From Antedon bifida (taxonomy: Eukaryota > Echinodermata > Crinoidea > Comatulida > Antedonidae): a stretch of 64,000 bases of DNA. The position numbers and the translations under genes were made by a program. Shown piece after piece: positions 11,601-26,600 of the stretch. Where the stretch lies: positions 32,307,001 to 32,371,000 of the forward strand of contig OY727095.1 of assembly GCA_963402885.1 (NCBI GenBank), in the 5' to 3' direction. Numbering within the stretch: position 1 is the first letter of the stretch; each line of letters opens with the position of its first letter. The notes under the pieces were generated by a model. It saw only the letters and a list, made by a program, of their open reading frames with translations. It was not told the origin of the DNA and did not search any database.

Positions 11601-14600
11601 GTAATTTTTTTCAATTCAAGTATAATTCAATTTTCAATGTACTGTTAATCAGCATAGACAACTAGAAAAATCTTCAAATATAAGGTGATTTGGAATCCAT
11701 TTTGAAAGATTATTCAAAAGAAAATACAATTTTTATTGGGTCTTGTGTTCAATAAATTGAATGGGTTGCTTTTGTGACCTATCACATTAAATATTTTGTT
11801 ACAAGACTTTAAGGAACCCAAAAAAATTGGCTCTTTACGAATGAGATCATAATGAACGTCGTTGAAACATGTTTCACTTTGTTTGAGTTGTTCAAAATCA
11901 CAGCAGAAACAACAAACTCTTTTGTGTTTGTGAAGCACTGTCCTTGTACACGTTTTCAAGTCACAATCACAAACACGTTCACTTGATTTCCATAGAAGAA
12001 TATTTAAACCGACGAATTGACTTTAACAAAATGTCTAAAGATGTAATTAATCACGGTGAAGTAACCCTATGCATCTGTTTTATTCACCCTTCTTGCAAGA
12101 CTACACTAGATAAAAACCCCATACATAATCAGTTCCGGTTGAGTGAGTTACTGTTTTTGTCGCCATACGGTTCATTTGATTGGCTTAAATTCTTCAGAAA
12201 ATAGATGTGGTGCCAGTATTTCTGGAGTTTATCCTTTGTCGGAACCGATTTAGAAGTGGTGCAATTTGAGATTTTGATAGTGCAGCAGACATTGAAATTA
12301 TAGACATTTTGGTTGAAAGTTATAAGATAAATGCCTGAAGATAAACACTATTCTACTCTGTATTTTTACAATTTTTCTAGTTTATTTTCAGAGTTTAACT
12401 CGCATCACTAAATGCATCAAGCTTCTTTACTGAATCAACTTCTTCTCAATCGCAAAAGCTATGTTCAAACACGTACCGTAGTTAAGTAGACTTAAGATGA
12501 TCCAAATCATATCCGAGTTACAAGCAACACGCTTGTGTGATCAGTAACTCTCTTATACCTCCTCTGTTTTGTTAAACTCTGACGAACCTCGGAGGCACTG
12601 TATACGATGATTGACTGTATTTTAACTCCGTAATATAAAAGGGCTTGTAAACATACGCTGTAGTGTCTCTAATTTATCATACTTGATCAAAACAAAATAA
12701 TTAATTGTCTAGACACAAACGATAATCACAAAATATAGTAAATTGTAAATTTATAATAATCTAACAATAATAAATCTAATGGTCTGTCTTTTCATACAAG
12801 CAAGTTGTATTGGTTTCAAAATAATTCTCGAAGTCCATCTCTTTATTTAAAACCTTATAATATTGTTCTGGTTTTTACATTTTGTAGGCCTGTATAGAAT
12901 GTTTTATTTTAAATGTTAATTTTAGTATAGGCCTATATATTTCAAATTGTTATTATTGTTGTACTTTTTGTAAACTCATAAGATTTTCAACTTTTGTTGC
13001 ATTTTGAGTGTTATACCAAATAAATAAATAAAAAATAACCCCATCCCTTTTCTCCTAAGGAGACACTTTGTTTGGTCCCCAAAGTGTCCACTTAATACTC
13101 TATATACCTTATTCATCAAGGATCTGAATATATATATATCACGATCAAATATTTAAAACCTTAATGACACAATTATTATTATATTTCTTGGAAATACATT
13201 TTTTCTTTTGAAGAATTTCTTTCAATCAAATATTGTACATGTATTAATATATAATGATTTACAACTTTACAACTAACAAATCCTTGTATATAAACTTTCA
13301 AACATAATCAAATTGCTGTGAATTTACAGCCAGACATAACCAAGAATTTAATATGGCATTAAACATAACTGTCATGTTCCTTCAAAACTTCAAAAAGAAT
13401 TGACTTGCCATCCTAAATATACCTCGAGTCGTCCGCTTCAATTTGCTGCTACACATGTTCAAATGTACACAAGTGTGAACAGCGAGCCACCAGGGACGTG
13501 TTGCACCATTTATTAAGGTCGCGGGTCACATTCTTTGTCGGTGTGCCAATTGCGAGCTATGCTTTGTCATGCTCATAGCAATAACTGTTGAATGATGTCT
13601 TACTTTTCAGGGTGTATTGACGTTTCCCTTTTAGATTCCCTAAGGTAAACATCCTTTGACTGTAGCACTAATTTGTAGCTGAATGTTTATAGCGTACAAA
13701 ACAAATGACAGATATACGTAAGCTTGGTATAAATAATTCTCAGAATGAATCTTATTATGAAAGTTGAAAAATAATTCTTGTTCAAAAGTTAGTTTGAATT
13801 ATTTGAAGTTCAAATGAAATATTATTGTACGATTGTTGAAATAAACTGTAATTAGGATCTAAAGCTCTGTCTACACTATCAAACTTGTTTGAAAGAAAAG
13901 TGTGATGTGCCTAAATAATATGGTATTGATATGCCCAATTATGGTAATGATGTGACATCATCATGTCCATATATGGGCACATCACATTTTTTGTCACATA
14001 AAGTTTGATAGTGTAGTGTATGTTTGATGCAAGTAAAAAAATATTTTCCCTGATTAATTTAAAGCAATACTGTGATAGTTACGTATTTGAAATTGTTCAT
14101 AAATATCAACAAAATACAAATTTTATTTATTTTATGGCAAATTTTTCCATATATGATCTTCTTGTGTCAGGCTTCCCAATTAATTTTATTGTATGATAAA
14201 ATCCACTACATCGAAATATAGCAATTGGATTGCAAAATGTTTTACAAAAAATCTATTATATCTCAGTATAATGTACCGTAGCGAGTGGATTAAAGAAAGT
14301 TCTTTTAAATGAAATAGTTTTCATTTTCTGCTAAAACTATGAAATAAAAGATAAGATAGATGTCATATAATTAAAAAAAAAACACTCTTAATGTTTTTGC
14401 TAAAACATGTAAATATCAAACTCTAATTGAAAGAAACACATTTAATGTTTTTGCTAAAACATGAAATATCAAACTTTAATTGCATTTATACAAGAAAAAA
14501 ATACCAGAAACAATATACTATAAAGTTCTACTTTAACTATATAAATTAGAAGAAATTTGTACATCACATAAAGATGTAGGTCGTCTTCAACTGAACTTTT

Positions 14601-17600
14601 GAAATGAACTTAATACTGAATCAGTAAAAAAAGGTTTTTACTAAATAACACTCCTTTTTCCTATTAACAGACCAATTAGTAAAATACATTTATGTCTTAC
14701 AGAAATGTTGCTTCAAGCTAATATACAGCCAGTAAGTCTATAAATTACAAAAAAAAGATTTTAAAATGATTTAAAAATATTAAACAAAGTGAACTACTAA
14801 TAACAATCTGGTTGTCTTTTTTGCTTTTCATTTCTCAAACTTTTAAACGACCAATTTTCATTCTAATTAAATTTGTATTTCTTCTGATTTGACAACAGAC
14901 GGCAGAATACATCTTTGATGACCACGGTTACTTTTACTACTTCGTAAAATATCAATCATTTTCAATATTTATCTGCCGAACCTCAGATGATGTTTTATTA
15001 TAGAATGGATTTGAACATTGAACATGTAAATTCATATTCTTGGTAAATTATTGCCGGAGACAGAGAAGCAACATCTCATTTTAATTACATACCCCATGAG
15101 AGGTAAATCGAAAACAAAGAAGACAATCCCCTTGGCCATACATTTGTTACAAATTGGCAGTTTTACGTTAGAAATCAAAAGAACCGAGCCAGGCTGCAAG
15201 TACTCGGCTATTATAGTAAGGTCACGTTCGAATATGACAGTCGTAACGTCAACGAGTCTTTTAATACATTGTTATCTTGAATAATAAAATATTAGCGATT
15301 CATGTCTAAGTCATCAGCGTATAAAGAACATCCACCTATATAATAAACTATGTTTTTTTTATTTTTGCGTCATGGAACTGGGGCAGGAGCATTACCATTG
15401 TCTTTGTTCTGTGTGAATCGGTTTGATATTAGCCAAGTTAATTTGTCTTACTCCAGATAGCACATAGTTTAAGTGAAAAACAATGATTACACATGATTAA
15501 TATGTTGTATAGTTTCACAGGATGGTTAACTTACTTTGCCAATGGATCTAGTTATGATTACTATCATCATCAAGAATAAGCTTAAGGGAATACTTATTCT
15601 AGATTCGTAAAACTGCACTTTCATTCGTGGAAACAAATTAACCCAAAACTACTCAAATTCTATTGGTTTTCTATTTTTAGTTTGCTAATCTATTTATTGT
15701 GTGTGCATCTTCCAATATCGATTTGCTTAGCCACCATTTTTTTTTTGGTAAAAGCATTTACGTATCTAAATTATACAGCAGTGTTTATTCTTTCTATGTA
15801 TGATGCCTTATATCATAGTAGAGTTCTATTTTTGTGTTCTATTCTAACTTGCTATTTATTTGCATCTCTTTTCTTGCGTTGACCAAATTACTTATTTTTC
15901 CTGGAACAACAAATTACTTATTTTGCATTTGTTATTTTAATTAAACACAGAAAGGAGTATATATTTGTCAATAAGTAATCTATAATGTTAACAAATGACA
16001 ACAAGAAACAACATTTAATTTAATTAGGAAATTATAGTGGTGAGAGATTATATAAAATCAAACCGTACGACTTATTGATTTGTTGGCGTTGATATTGTGA
16101 GATATTCTGTGAAAATCAATGCGTATTAAACATGAATCTAGATTAAATGTTTGAAAACTGTGATTATGTTTCCAAATACTGTGTATAGTGTGAATCCAGG
16201 TGATAATAATCAATGTAAAGCTCTGTCTACACTATCAAACCTTATGTGACATAAAAATGTGCTGTGCCCATATATGGACATGATGATGTCATATCACTAC
16301 CATATTTGAGCATATCACTACCATATTTGGGCATATCACCACCATATTTAATGCTGATACAGACCTGACTTTAGAAATAATACAACTAATCAATTATTTG
16401 GAAGCTGCAATTTTTTAAAACATTGGCAAACGATTATAAAGAAAGTGCATCCGGAGTGATTTAACTAAAGATCTAAGAATTCAACTATAAGTGAACAATA
16501 ATAAATAATAATCAAGAAAACTGGAACTGAAAGTATAAATATAGACTGTTTATACTATGAATTTCTAATCTATCTATTAATGTGGGAGGAAAAGTTATTT
16601 TGTTTTTATTAACAACCACTCATGGTGTTTTGCAAGTCTGCTGTGGGTCTATTGAATTCTAGGAAAATAAGAGAAGGTTCTACAAGATTAGTAACTCAAA
16701 AGAGGCCTTTTTATCAGCTATAGCTTATTAACTATCACTTAATTATAACTTAGCTTTCAAGACTTATTCTAAACAATTTTCAATCATAATTGACACAATC
16801 CGAAATTGACATATATTTATAGTTCCAATAATAAACAACACATCAATAATATTGTATTTATTTATACAATGTTAGTTCAAAATTAGGCTAAGTATTTTAA
16901 CAAGATTAAATAAAATATACTGATGATTGAAGGAGGAAATAAAATATGGCACAACGCTTGGTGGTATTAGCCCTACTGAGGCCAACAAAGTATAAAGATA
17001 AGTTATGTTTATTCAAGAAAAGAAAGCAGAGACCTTCACGACATTTTGATTGACAGCTGCCAATCATTCCAGTTTGATTTCTGTCATCAGACCAAATCTG
17101 TTGGGAACTCTGTCCTGCAATATAAGTCCTGTTTCTATATTCGTTTAAAGGTAGAGTTATGACCCAATACACTCCTTATATCCTTCCTTTATGGGAATTA
17201 AAGCGACTTAAGGGGTACTCATTGTGAAATAAAAATACATCGTTCACAACAGAAGGGAGCCTGAGCAGTCCATTGTATCCTTCCGGCTAGCCAGGCTTGC
17301 AGACGTTATTTCATTTTTAACATTATTGATAAAACAGAACAAAAAATCTATTATTATTAATATATAGTAACCATTTTAGTCTATACAATTTGCATAGGGG
17401 CTTAAAAGTATTTATTGAATAAGATTGTGTAAGCTTACATATGTAATGTTATCACCTTTACCCCAGATTCATAATCATACTCAAAATATAGAATGAATTA
17501 TCTATATTAGGCCTACCTATATTAAAGTTAAAATGGCTTTCTTGCTAAAAATAGCTTCATTAATATATCATTGACGTAACCTATATATTTTCGAACAGTA

Positions 17601-20600
17601 CCTGAGCTACGATCATAAAAGATTATACATACATACGAAACACTATATAAAACATGTGCTCAGACATTTACCATTACACCACCAATAAGAACTTAAGAAT
17701 GCGCTCAAGAATATACTCACAGGCCTTGTCTTTTAAGGCGAGTGAGTGCGATCACTCACCTAACACACCTAAACTGCCCTTGAGGAGTGCGATTTACAAC
17801 ACGCTTAAATTTGGTAAACTTCTACACACGAAAATACAAACAGCACACCTACAGCACCCCTGAATGTATTGAGGAGTGCAATTTGTAGCACACCTATGAT
17901 TTTCAAAAGACAAGGCCTGTACTCATGATAGAATTAGTAAGTTACCAGTATTTGAGCGCAAACAGACTTGCATATTTCACTATGTATAACATTTTGTTAC
18001 TTGAAAACCAGAGAATGAATCATAAAACATGGTATACCATTATAATGATTTTAAGCCGTGCTTATATACCAAAAGTACTGGTAAAATGTTTCCAGAATAC
18101 ATTACTAGCATTGTTCACAGAAGACACCACTTACAAAATGTGCTTATTAAAGTAAATGTTATGTTTACATTACAGTTAATACTAGTATCTAATGTGTTCG
18201 AATGTGAATCTGAGTATTGTAACATTGTATGGATTAATCGCAATCTTTCGCTCACAGCCTCCTCCAATTTATAAGCATGCAGCTTGATCAGGTTGCTCGA
18301 CCAACGCAGCAGAAAATTGATTAGCTTTTAATATACAAAGAGGTTCGCATCACTTTCTTGATTGCTTTTCATTCCAATTAGCCAAATCAAAACGATTAAC
18401 AGGATATGTTTAGCAAAACCATAGCAACAGTAGAGTGGATATAGATAATGAATTCACTAAGTAGCATTTATATAATTAAATTTTACATTAATATTTATTT
18501 ACACTATTTTAATCCTGCTGTAGATATGGAAAGAATCAGGTTTATATATGCAGTATTATTATATTATTCCCTAGATAAATAAACCTGTGATATAAAATAT
18601 TAATTAATCTAATTTTAACAAAATCAAAATTATGTTATACAAACATTAGGAAAATTAAATTTTATTTTTCATATAAGTACAACCCTACAATCGCCCAGAT
18701 CAAACCAAAGACATTGAGAATAGAAGTATTATGCCAAGCTGCAGTGCCATTATAAACATTGCGATATCACAAATGTACAATACCAATTTATGTTACTATC
18801 AATAATTTTATCATTTATTATGGCTTTAAAGAAGTGCTGTAGTACGAACTATACCCCTTAAAAATAATATCTACTACTATATACCACATTCCATCAGTAT
18901 ACTAATCTCAGATTTGTAATACTGTAGGAAAACCAGTAATGAGAATGAATTTAATTAAGTCCTCTTAAATCTGATTAGGTTTTGCCTCTAACGAGTTTCA
19001 CAAACGCTGATAATGTTGCATTTAACAAATTCCAATAAGCTTCAAAATCAATTCTGATCAATTAAACAATTGGAATATTCTTAATATGCTGGATTCGTTA
19101 TCGACAACGAGGCATTTAAAGAATCGTTTAGTAGTATACTAAATCGGCGTAACTGCATACACATTTATCACGTTCAATTCAACGAAACTATAAATTTTAT
19201 TTTTATTATTTCATCTGATCTTAAAGTTCATTTTTTATCGATGGCATCATACCGTATTCTAGTACCTCAAAGTATTAACATTTTTAATACATTTTTTTTT
19301 TTTTTTTTCTTTCTAGTTGAATTAACTATAACAGAAGGTCGAAATAATTAATTTAATACATTTTTTGGAATTGAATTTGAAAGATTTTGTAATGTAATAT
19401 ACCAAAAATAATTGTTTTTACACCTCCCTGTTTATACTATTTTAAAAAACTATTGGGTAAATTACACGAACCAATATAGGCCTACCAACAATAGATGAAT
19501 ACAACATTACGAAAGGAAGAAAACAGAAGAGCACCCTCATCGGATAATGATATTATCCACGCCCTCTACTGGGAGCCATTCATCCCTCATACCATCGTTG
19601 TATTATACTTTTGTAGCCAGGCAATGTTACTCAGTCAGGCAGTCGTGTAGTATACAATTGATATAAATAATTAACCATGTTTTCGTTTGACATTGATTAT
19701 TGATTATTGATTATTGATTGTCTCCATCCCCGAAACCTCGACTAAGAAATACCGGAATGGTGTCCGGCGGGGGATAGTTTATTACCATTAGTTAAGGTCT
19801 AATGTAAAGCACCTAGAGGGGTCAGTGATCCATTAGGCGCTATATAAATACTGTTTATTATTATTATTATTATTAATGTACATCTGACAATAAACCCTTT
19901 AGATCAGATAAATCGACAGAAACTTAAATTGTGAATAATTCTCAAATATTATACAAAACCTTTATATAAATTGTTTCCCCTTACGAATAATTAATTGAAG
20001 TTTCTATAAATATTTATTTATAGATATAACAAATAATCAAAAGTAGAGAGTGAGTTTAGTCTCACAAAATGTCAGTGTCGTTTGTTCTGAACGTTTGCCA
20101 TGGTGACTTACTGACATGGGAAATAAGCCCACCGTGGGCTTAATATTGAGAAATTGATGTAAAATTATCTGATTGGTCTATCTCTGTTGCATCTGAATTG
20201 AAGTGACATTAAAATGTTCACCTTTTGGTATTTCGCAGTTTTGACTTTTGCAATCGATTTAATTGATAAACCATAAGTTAACCTTATGTCTTTTATAGTC
20301 ATTTAAAATTAATGATGTGAGAAAGAATAGTGGTATAGTCCAACTTTAAATTACTAAATTTTTCCATTTTTTGCAATTTAACCAATCTAGGCAAGGGAGT
20401 TTATCAAGACAGCTGTTTTTGCAGCAAATAAATGTACCATTTTCTCATGAATGCATCTAACTCGCTTCCTGAATGATAAATAAGGAAACTGAATATAGTT
20501 ATACCATTGATTATACCATTTGGTATTATAATAGTGGCAATGGTTATATTAAGGATAAAATGAATTCATATTTCCTAACAATTACATCATGGATTTATTT

Positions 20601-23600
20601 AGGAGGCCTAAATCTTTGTATAGTTGATGTCTTACCAAAAGTGCAAAGTGTTATTTATTTAAATTTTAAAATATTATTAAAAATTAATTGAATATTTATG
20701 ATAAATATTAAAATCATCATTGAAATATCTACACTGAGAACACCTGTTTTTTTTTTCATGGTTGGAATAAATATGGGAAAAGAATCTCATCAAATTGCAG
20801 TGCAGATGTTATGAGGACTAACTGGGAAATAATTTCCTTTGTTAACAGATACTTGACTTAAATACACAAATAATGTCAAAGAATGATATTAATTAAATAA
20901 ATTTGATTGATTGTAATTGAAATATTGCTCGCATCTATAAGATATTTGCATGGTACTATATTGTATTTCAGGTGACAAAACTAGGCCAGAAACGAGAAAG
21001 GGCAAGCAGTCTTCATGGTGAGCACCTCGTTAAGAATAAGACCTACCTTTGGGGTAATATTGATTATGTTGCTATAATATATGTCAATTATATACTATTC
21101 TAATTATGACAGAATTTTCACATAATATTTAGCACAAAAGCATGCAATATCTAATGAAAAATCAACATCATCTAAATTAAATTTTGATGTTTATGATATG
21201 AATAAGTGACAGACATGAAAAAATGCATAAACTTTATTTAATTACTGTTTGTAAATGTTGTGGTACGATAAGTAACCACTGATCTTATGTGTGATATTTA
21301 AATGGTATTGGTAATCGGGAAATCCATGAAGTCAACAAATATGGTATTGTGTTTTTCCTTAAAACATGCTTGAACACTTACAGTCACAGGAAGAGAATCT
21401 AAAAGTGGTTTATTTTTCAGACTTTAATTATCCTCCGAACGGTTTAAAGTTCATAATCATTGGATACTTAAGTCTGAAGTTGAATGAATTGGCTGCACAA
21501 TCCCACCTGCTAAATTTATTCAGCTAAGTTTTTCAACAGTTGAGAGTGGAGATGTTATTCTTGTTTAACGCCTTGTTCAGGCTTCTTTCGTTTAAGACTT
21601 ATTATCCTCCTGAGGCCTAACGAGTCATGAATGACATACTTGTCCATAAATCTTGCCTTAATAAGCTCAATGTTATATGCTGATATTTCTAGCAGATATC
21701 GAAACACATGATAAACTGGGAATGTTACACCTTTTACCCGTTATTAGGAAGTGACAAATTAGTATTAAAGACCCATAATTGTGACATTTAAAGCCAAGTA
21801 CGAAATAAATACCGACGAAAACAAATCGGTAGCCAAGGGGACCGATGATGGATGCGTGGGGTTCTTTAGAATAGTTTAGGTCGTGACCTTCTGCGCAAAT
21901 CCCAATAGTCTAAGGTGTCAATTCAAACTATTCTTATGTAAACGTTATTATTAATGCTAGGCAATTAAATATTTTATTAACATTAATGTTACAAGGTTAT
22001 TTTTTTAGAAACCCATAAATTAAAACACATTATTAATAACAAACCAGTTGCACAGTTTTGCTGACATATTCACCAATAATCGTTACATGTATTTCTCCAA
22101 GCAGGTGGTGTTAATATATATACAAATTGTACGCGTAATTGAAAAAATCCTTTTGTACACTTTTGGGCTTTACTTTCTTTATGATTTTATTAAGACAAAG
22201 TTTTCCTCTTTATTTAAACATGGATACTCTAGACATGAAAGATTTTTATCCAGATTAAATATTTTCTTTATACTTTAAGTAAACGATTTTATAGTTAAGT
22301 CTTAAAAGATCGGTGTAGAAAATAATTCATATAAAAGAGCAATTGAGAAAGACCGAAGTATAGTCAGGTCATCGATGTCACAGCGGAAAGGTCACATCAT
22401 GACACAAACAAAATTAATCATTGTAGTTTGCCCGAAGACACTGAAGTGATACTAAATTTGTACTGTTAATTTTGTCCAACGAATATCGATACTGGCAAAT
22501 AATGTAATTGAATTGTGGGAACAGTTACTATCGTACATGCATTTTAAAGTAACAAGAAAAAAATGTGAATCTGTCATTTTGACAAGAGGTATTTACATTT
22601 AAACCTGCTTTTCCCCGTTGTTTTCAGGCAAAGTAAAGCCATTTATCGGCATCTATATGTTTTTAAAATGTTATTTCTGCTGCAAGGTAAAAAATCATAT
22701 CTGCCTCTTGTAAATGTTACTAATACCAACACCTTTATTAATAATTAGATAATTTTTTTCTTTTAATGTTATTATTATTTAAAGGTTTAAAATTTGATAA
22801 TTTAGAGGATTTACATAATTTAAGATCTTTAGCAGAAAGCAAAAGCAAAAAGTATTGGATTAGTTTGATTTTTTCAAATTTTGTAGAATATACTGTGACA
22901 AATTTATTTGTTCTGTAATAAAGTTCAATAATAAATATATTTTATATATTTTTTAAGCATAAAACTCTAAAAAAAGGACTACTCACCAGTAACAGTTAAT
23001 GTATACTTGATGTTAACGCTACCAAAACCATTCGTCGCTTGGCAGACAAACTCGCCAGCATCTTCCAACTGAATATCTTTAATTTTAAGTCTATCTTTGT
23101 TTATTTTATAACGATCTCGATCTTTACGTATTCGCTCATCGCCTTTTTTCCAGATTATAAGCGGAGGTGGCGATCCGATAGCGGGACATTCTAATTTGAT
23201 TGTCCGACCCACTCTTGTTTTTTGATCAGGGTTTACTTGTCCATTCACTTGTGGTGGCCCTGTAAATAAAGTAATAACATTTATTAAATTATTTAATATT
23301 CATTTATAGTAATATTGGCCATAATTGTAAGATAGGAATTCAAGATAATAATTTCTTGGTACATATAGAAAGTAAAATCAATGATATTGATAATATCATA
23401 TTTTGAGTATATTGAATTTTTATGTCAAAATGTAGGAATAGTTTATTTTATACCACATCTACTTAATTATTCATACAGTTTCAGCCTAGTGTATTTTTCT
23501 GTATAATCAATGAGTTATATTTATAGCCTATGTAAGTCTGATCTGCGGTAGTACAGTATGTAAAATGATACAATTGTCAGATGCTAAATTTAGAATACTC

Positions 23601-26600
23601 TATAGCTTTTAAATATTAATATGCCGCACAAATTTTACTTAATACAATAAATTATTTAAATATAAATTCTTATTTTATAAAAATTCTAAATAATTAATGT
23701 TTATTTCATTTTTCTGGTTTACTCAATTACACATTATGAAATTTGCGTTAAGATATTAAAACTTATTTTAACCTTTTGACCCCTTCAACCCTTTCTAAGA
23801 TATTAATCTTAACCAACCAAAATGAATGGGATTTTAATCTGCTTTAACTTATGCAAAATTACTTAATTTTTTCCGTGTGTAATGAAAACTCTTATCAAAC
23901 ATGCGATGGCTATAGGCTAATGGTTATATAAAGATCTTCCTTGGATAAACTTAGATAAACGAAGGGCAAAAAAAAAGCAATGGAAAACGAGACAAGTCTT
24001 TTTTTTTAACCCATTTTCTAAATCAAATAAATAACTTGTCAATTACAACCACCAAAAATACACTACAACTAATTAAAAACCTAATCAATTCAATTGCAAA
24101 GATTTTTTGACTGTAGTGTATTTTGTACGAATTACCAATTTTTTTTTTCCCAATAGTATAAATATACACTGTTCTGAAATCTCATTAACTTAATTCATAC
24201 TGCGCTATATATAATTTATACTAAGCATTTGATATATAAAAGATCTTTTTTTATATCAAAAGTAGTACGCATTGCTTTTGGTTACTCGCATAAACCTATA
24301 TTTTATTTACATTACGAACTAGAACGCCATGATCTAGAACCCAAAAATGGGTCCTTTTAAAATGTACAATATCCATCAATCTTATGTAGATGCTTTTTTT
24401 TTTTACAATATCAATCCAATAATATATCAACATTGTCAATGCATTTATATATTTTAGTTAATTTATTACCACCACCTAGGAAACTAAAGTTTTGCCAATT
24501 TAACTATGTGTGACAAGAACTAGCTTTTCATTAATCTTTTTTGTCACATTAAATGTAGAGGATCGGAAATATAATTGAGTATAGATCGTTAAAACTAATG
24601 AAAATGAAAATTAGACAGTAAATAATGTGTTTGCCTGGCTTTGAAATTCTCACTCGGGGAAAACTACAATTTTAGTATTCTAAGGTTAATACGCATTGTT
24701 ATTCATAGGATGCATAATAATTATGTTGCCTGATGGCATGACACTTGGCTATAGCATGTCAAATACATGGCCTCATTTTGTTAAGCTCTGTCTACACTAT
24801 CAAACTAGTTTGACACAAAAGTGTGATGTGCCTAAATATAGTAGTGGTATGCCCAAATATGGTAATGATGACATCATCATGCCCATATATGGGCACATCA
24901 CAGTTTTTTGTCACGTAAAGTTTTATAGTGTAGACAAGGCTTTAGGATCAAGTATGAAAACCGCAAAATTATTATTATTATTATGATGGTGGTTTGTGGG
25001 GATGCTACCACTTTAAGAGGTGTACCATTTATAGAGAGGGGTGTTCAATGAATTTTCTACTTCTTGAGTATATCTCGCTCTTCAAAGAGAATATGGCATT
25101 TGTCGGTTTATCCAGGTAAGCTAGGCACGAAATAGACTAATAAAATGAAATGAATTGACAACCTCTTAAACACAATATAGTTTAAGGACCAATGAATCAG
25201 ATATACATAATATTAGAGCATTTCCTATCCCATTTTGTTTTAGTATAGAAATTATTTTTCAGATTTTTTTCAAGCAAATATATGTCGGGAAATTCATTTT
25301 ATTGAACTTGGTACTGAAATACATTAACAAGGAAATAGTGACAAAGTAAGAAATAAAAGTCAAATATAAACAGAAACTCTGAAACTCTTTCAGTAATAAC
25401 AAAGACGATTATCATTGTTTTCATTTTAGCAATAACTTGAACTGTAATTATAACAAGTTAGTAAAATGTATTTCTTTCTAATGCATTGTTATTGATATAA
25501 ATAATATTTTTTCTATTTACAATATTATGGTTTCAATATTCTTATATTTCTTCATGCTAAACCTTTCTATATCTATCGGATTTAAGATAAAACGTCACAA
25601 GACATGCAACATTCACAATAAAGAAACTAGAATTATTTGTATGTTTGGTTTTAGTATCCTTGTATTTGATCTCATAAGCTTCTTCTATCTTTCATACTAT
25701 CAAATGTTTTTGTAATTTTGTTAAATTATCATCAAAACTAGCAGAATTTATAAATATCATACATTACTTAAGTTTAGTGAACCGTGCAGGTGAAAGTAAC
25801 ATGATGAGGCTTAACGGTTTAGTGGTACAATTGCCAACTTTGTATATCTGAGGTTCTTGTTCACTTCACTAATCATTCTCTGTTATCAATTGCTAAAGCT
25901 CTGTCTACACTATCAAACTCTATATGACAAAAAAATGTGATGTGCCCATATATGGACATGATGATATCATATTATCACTACCATATTTAAGCATATCACT
26001 ACCATATTTGGATAAGTCACACTTTTTGTCACATAAAGTTTGATAGTTTAGACAGAGCTTTAGAAGAGTCATATGGGAGTGAAGTAGTACAGTATGTCAC
26101 AAATTAAATTATGTTTATAATGTTTAAGCTCCTATAGTCAGCTGGTAAGAGAAGAACCAAGTAAAGACACAGTTTACTAAAGAAAGAGATGGTTAATACA
26201 AAATTGATCAACCTACTTTCATGGTTGGGACAGAGAAATCTGAATGAACAATTGTCTCTTTTTCTTTGAATGTTTATGTTTAAAGGAATCCAGTATTATT
26301 TCTTTTAAACTAGTGTATATAGTAAAATGTTAATAACTTTGAACAATAGGTATAAAAAGGAAAGTTGTTACATGGAAGTGTCTCGATATTATAAACAAAA
26401 TAATACACCCACTCAATTTGGAAAAACATGTAGATAACTCAAAAAGAAAAAAAACATCTGTGCCTCAACATGTTTTTTAAGTCGAGTTAACTATTCTCAT
26501 TTATGATTTAGGTGATCCTAAGGAAACTTATACATTAACTAAGTTGGTAATGGTTGTACCTAAAGGTGAATGAATAAATTATTAGTAGTAGTGACATCAT

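Larger units (their letters stand above)
5121..22986 (-). other. FGFRL1 intron 2 (17.9 kb)
   Basis: Intron between the Ig1 exon and the acidic micro-exon. Contents are listed separately: foldback MITE copies 2-4, tRNA-like SINE heads near 6.3-6.7 kb, a foldback element at 17719-17920, a retroposon tail at 19.7-19.9 kb and a tandem duplication at 14.4 kb. I see no further exon. Open frames such as 11944-12204, 15051-15284 and 16906-17172 show no recognisable domain. Confidence 0.85.

Noticed and set aside
16906..17172. Minus-strand frame with GQSSQQIWSDDRNQTG as a possible extra FGFRL1 exon
   Set aside because: An acceptor-like CAG exists but the donor side is poor, there is no domain match, and it would add sequence absent from the family between Ig1 and the linker.
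24696..24986. 96-codon frame across MITE copy 5
   Set aside because: Entirely produced by the transposon; similar frames occur across copies 1 and 14.
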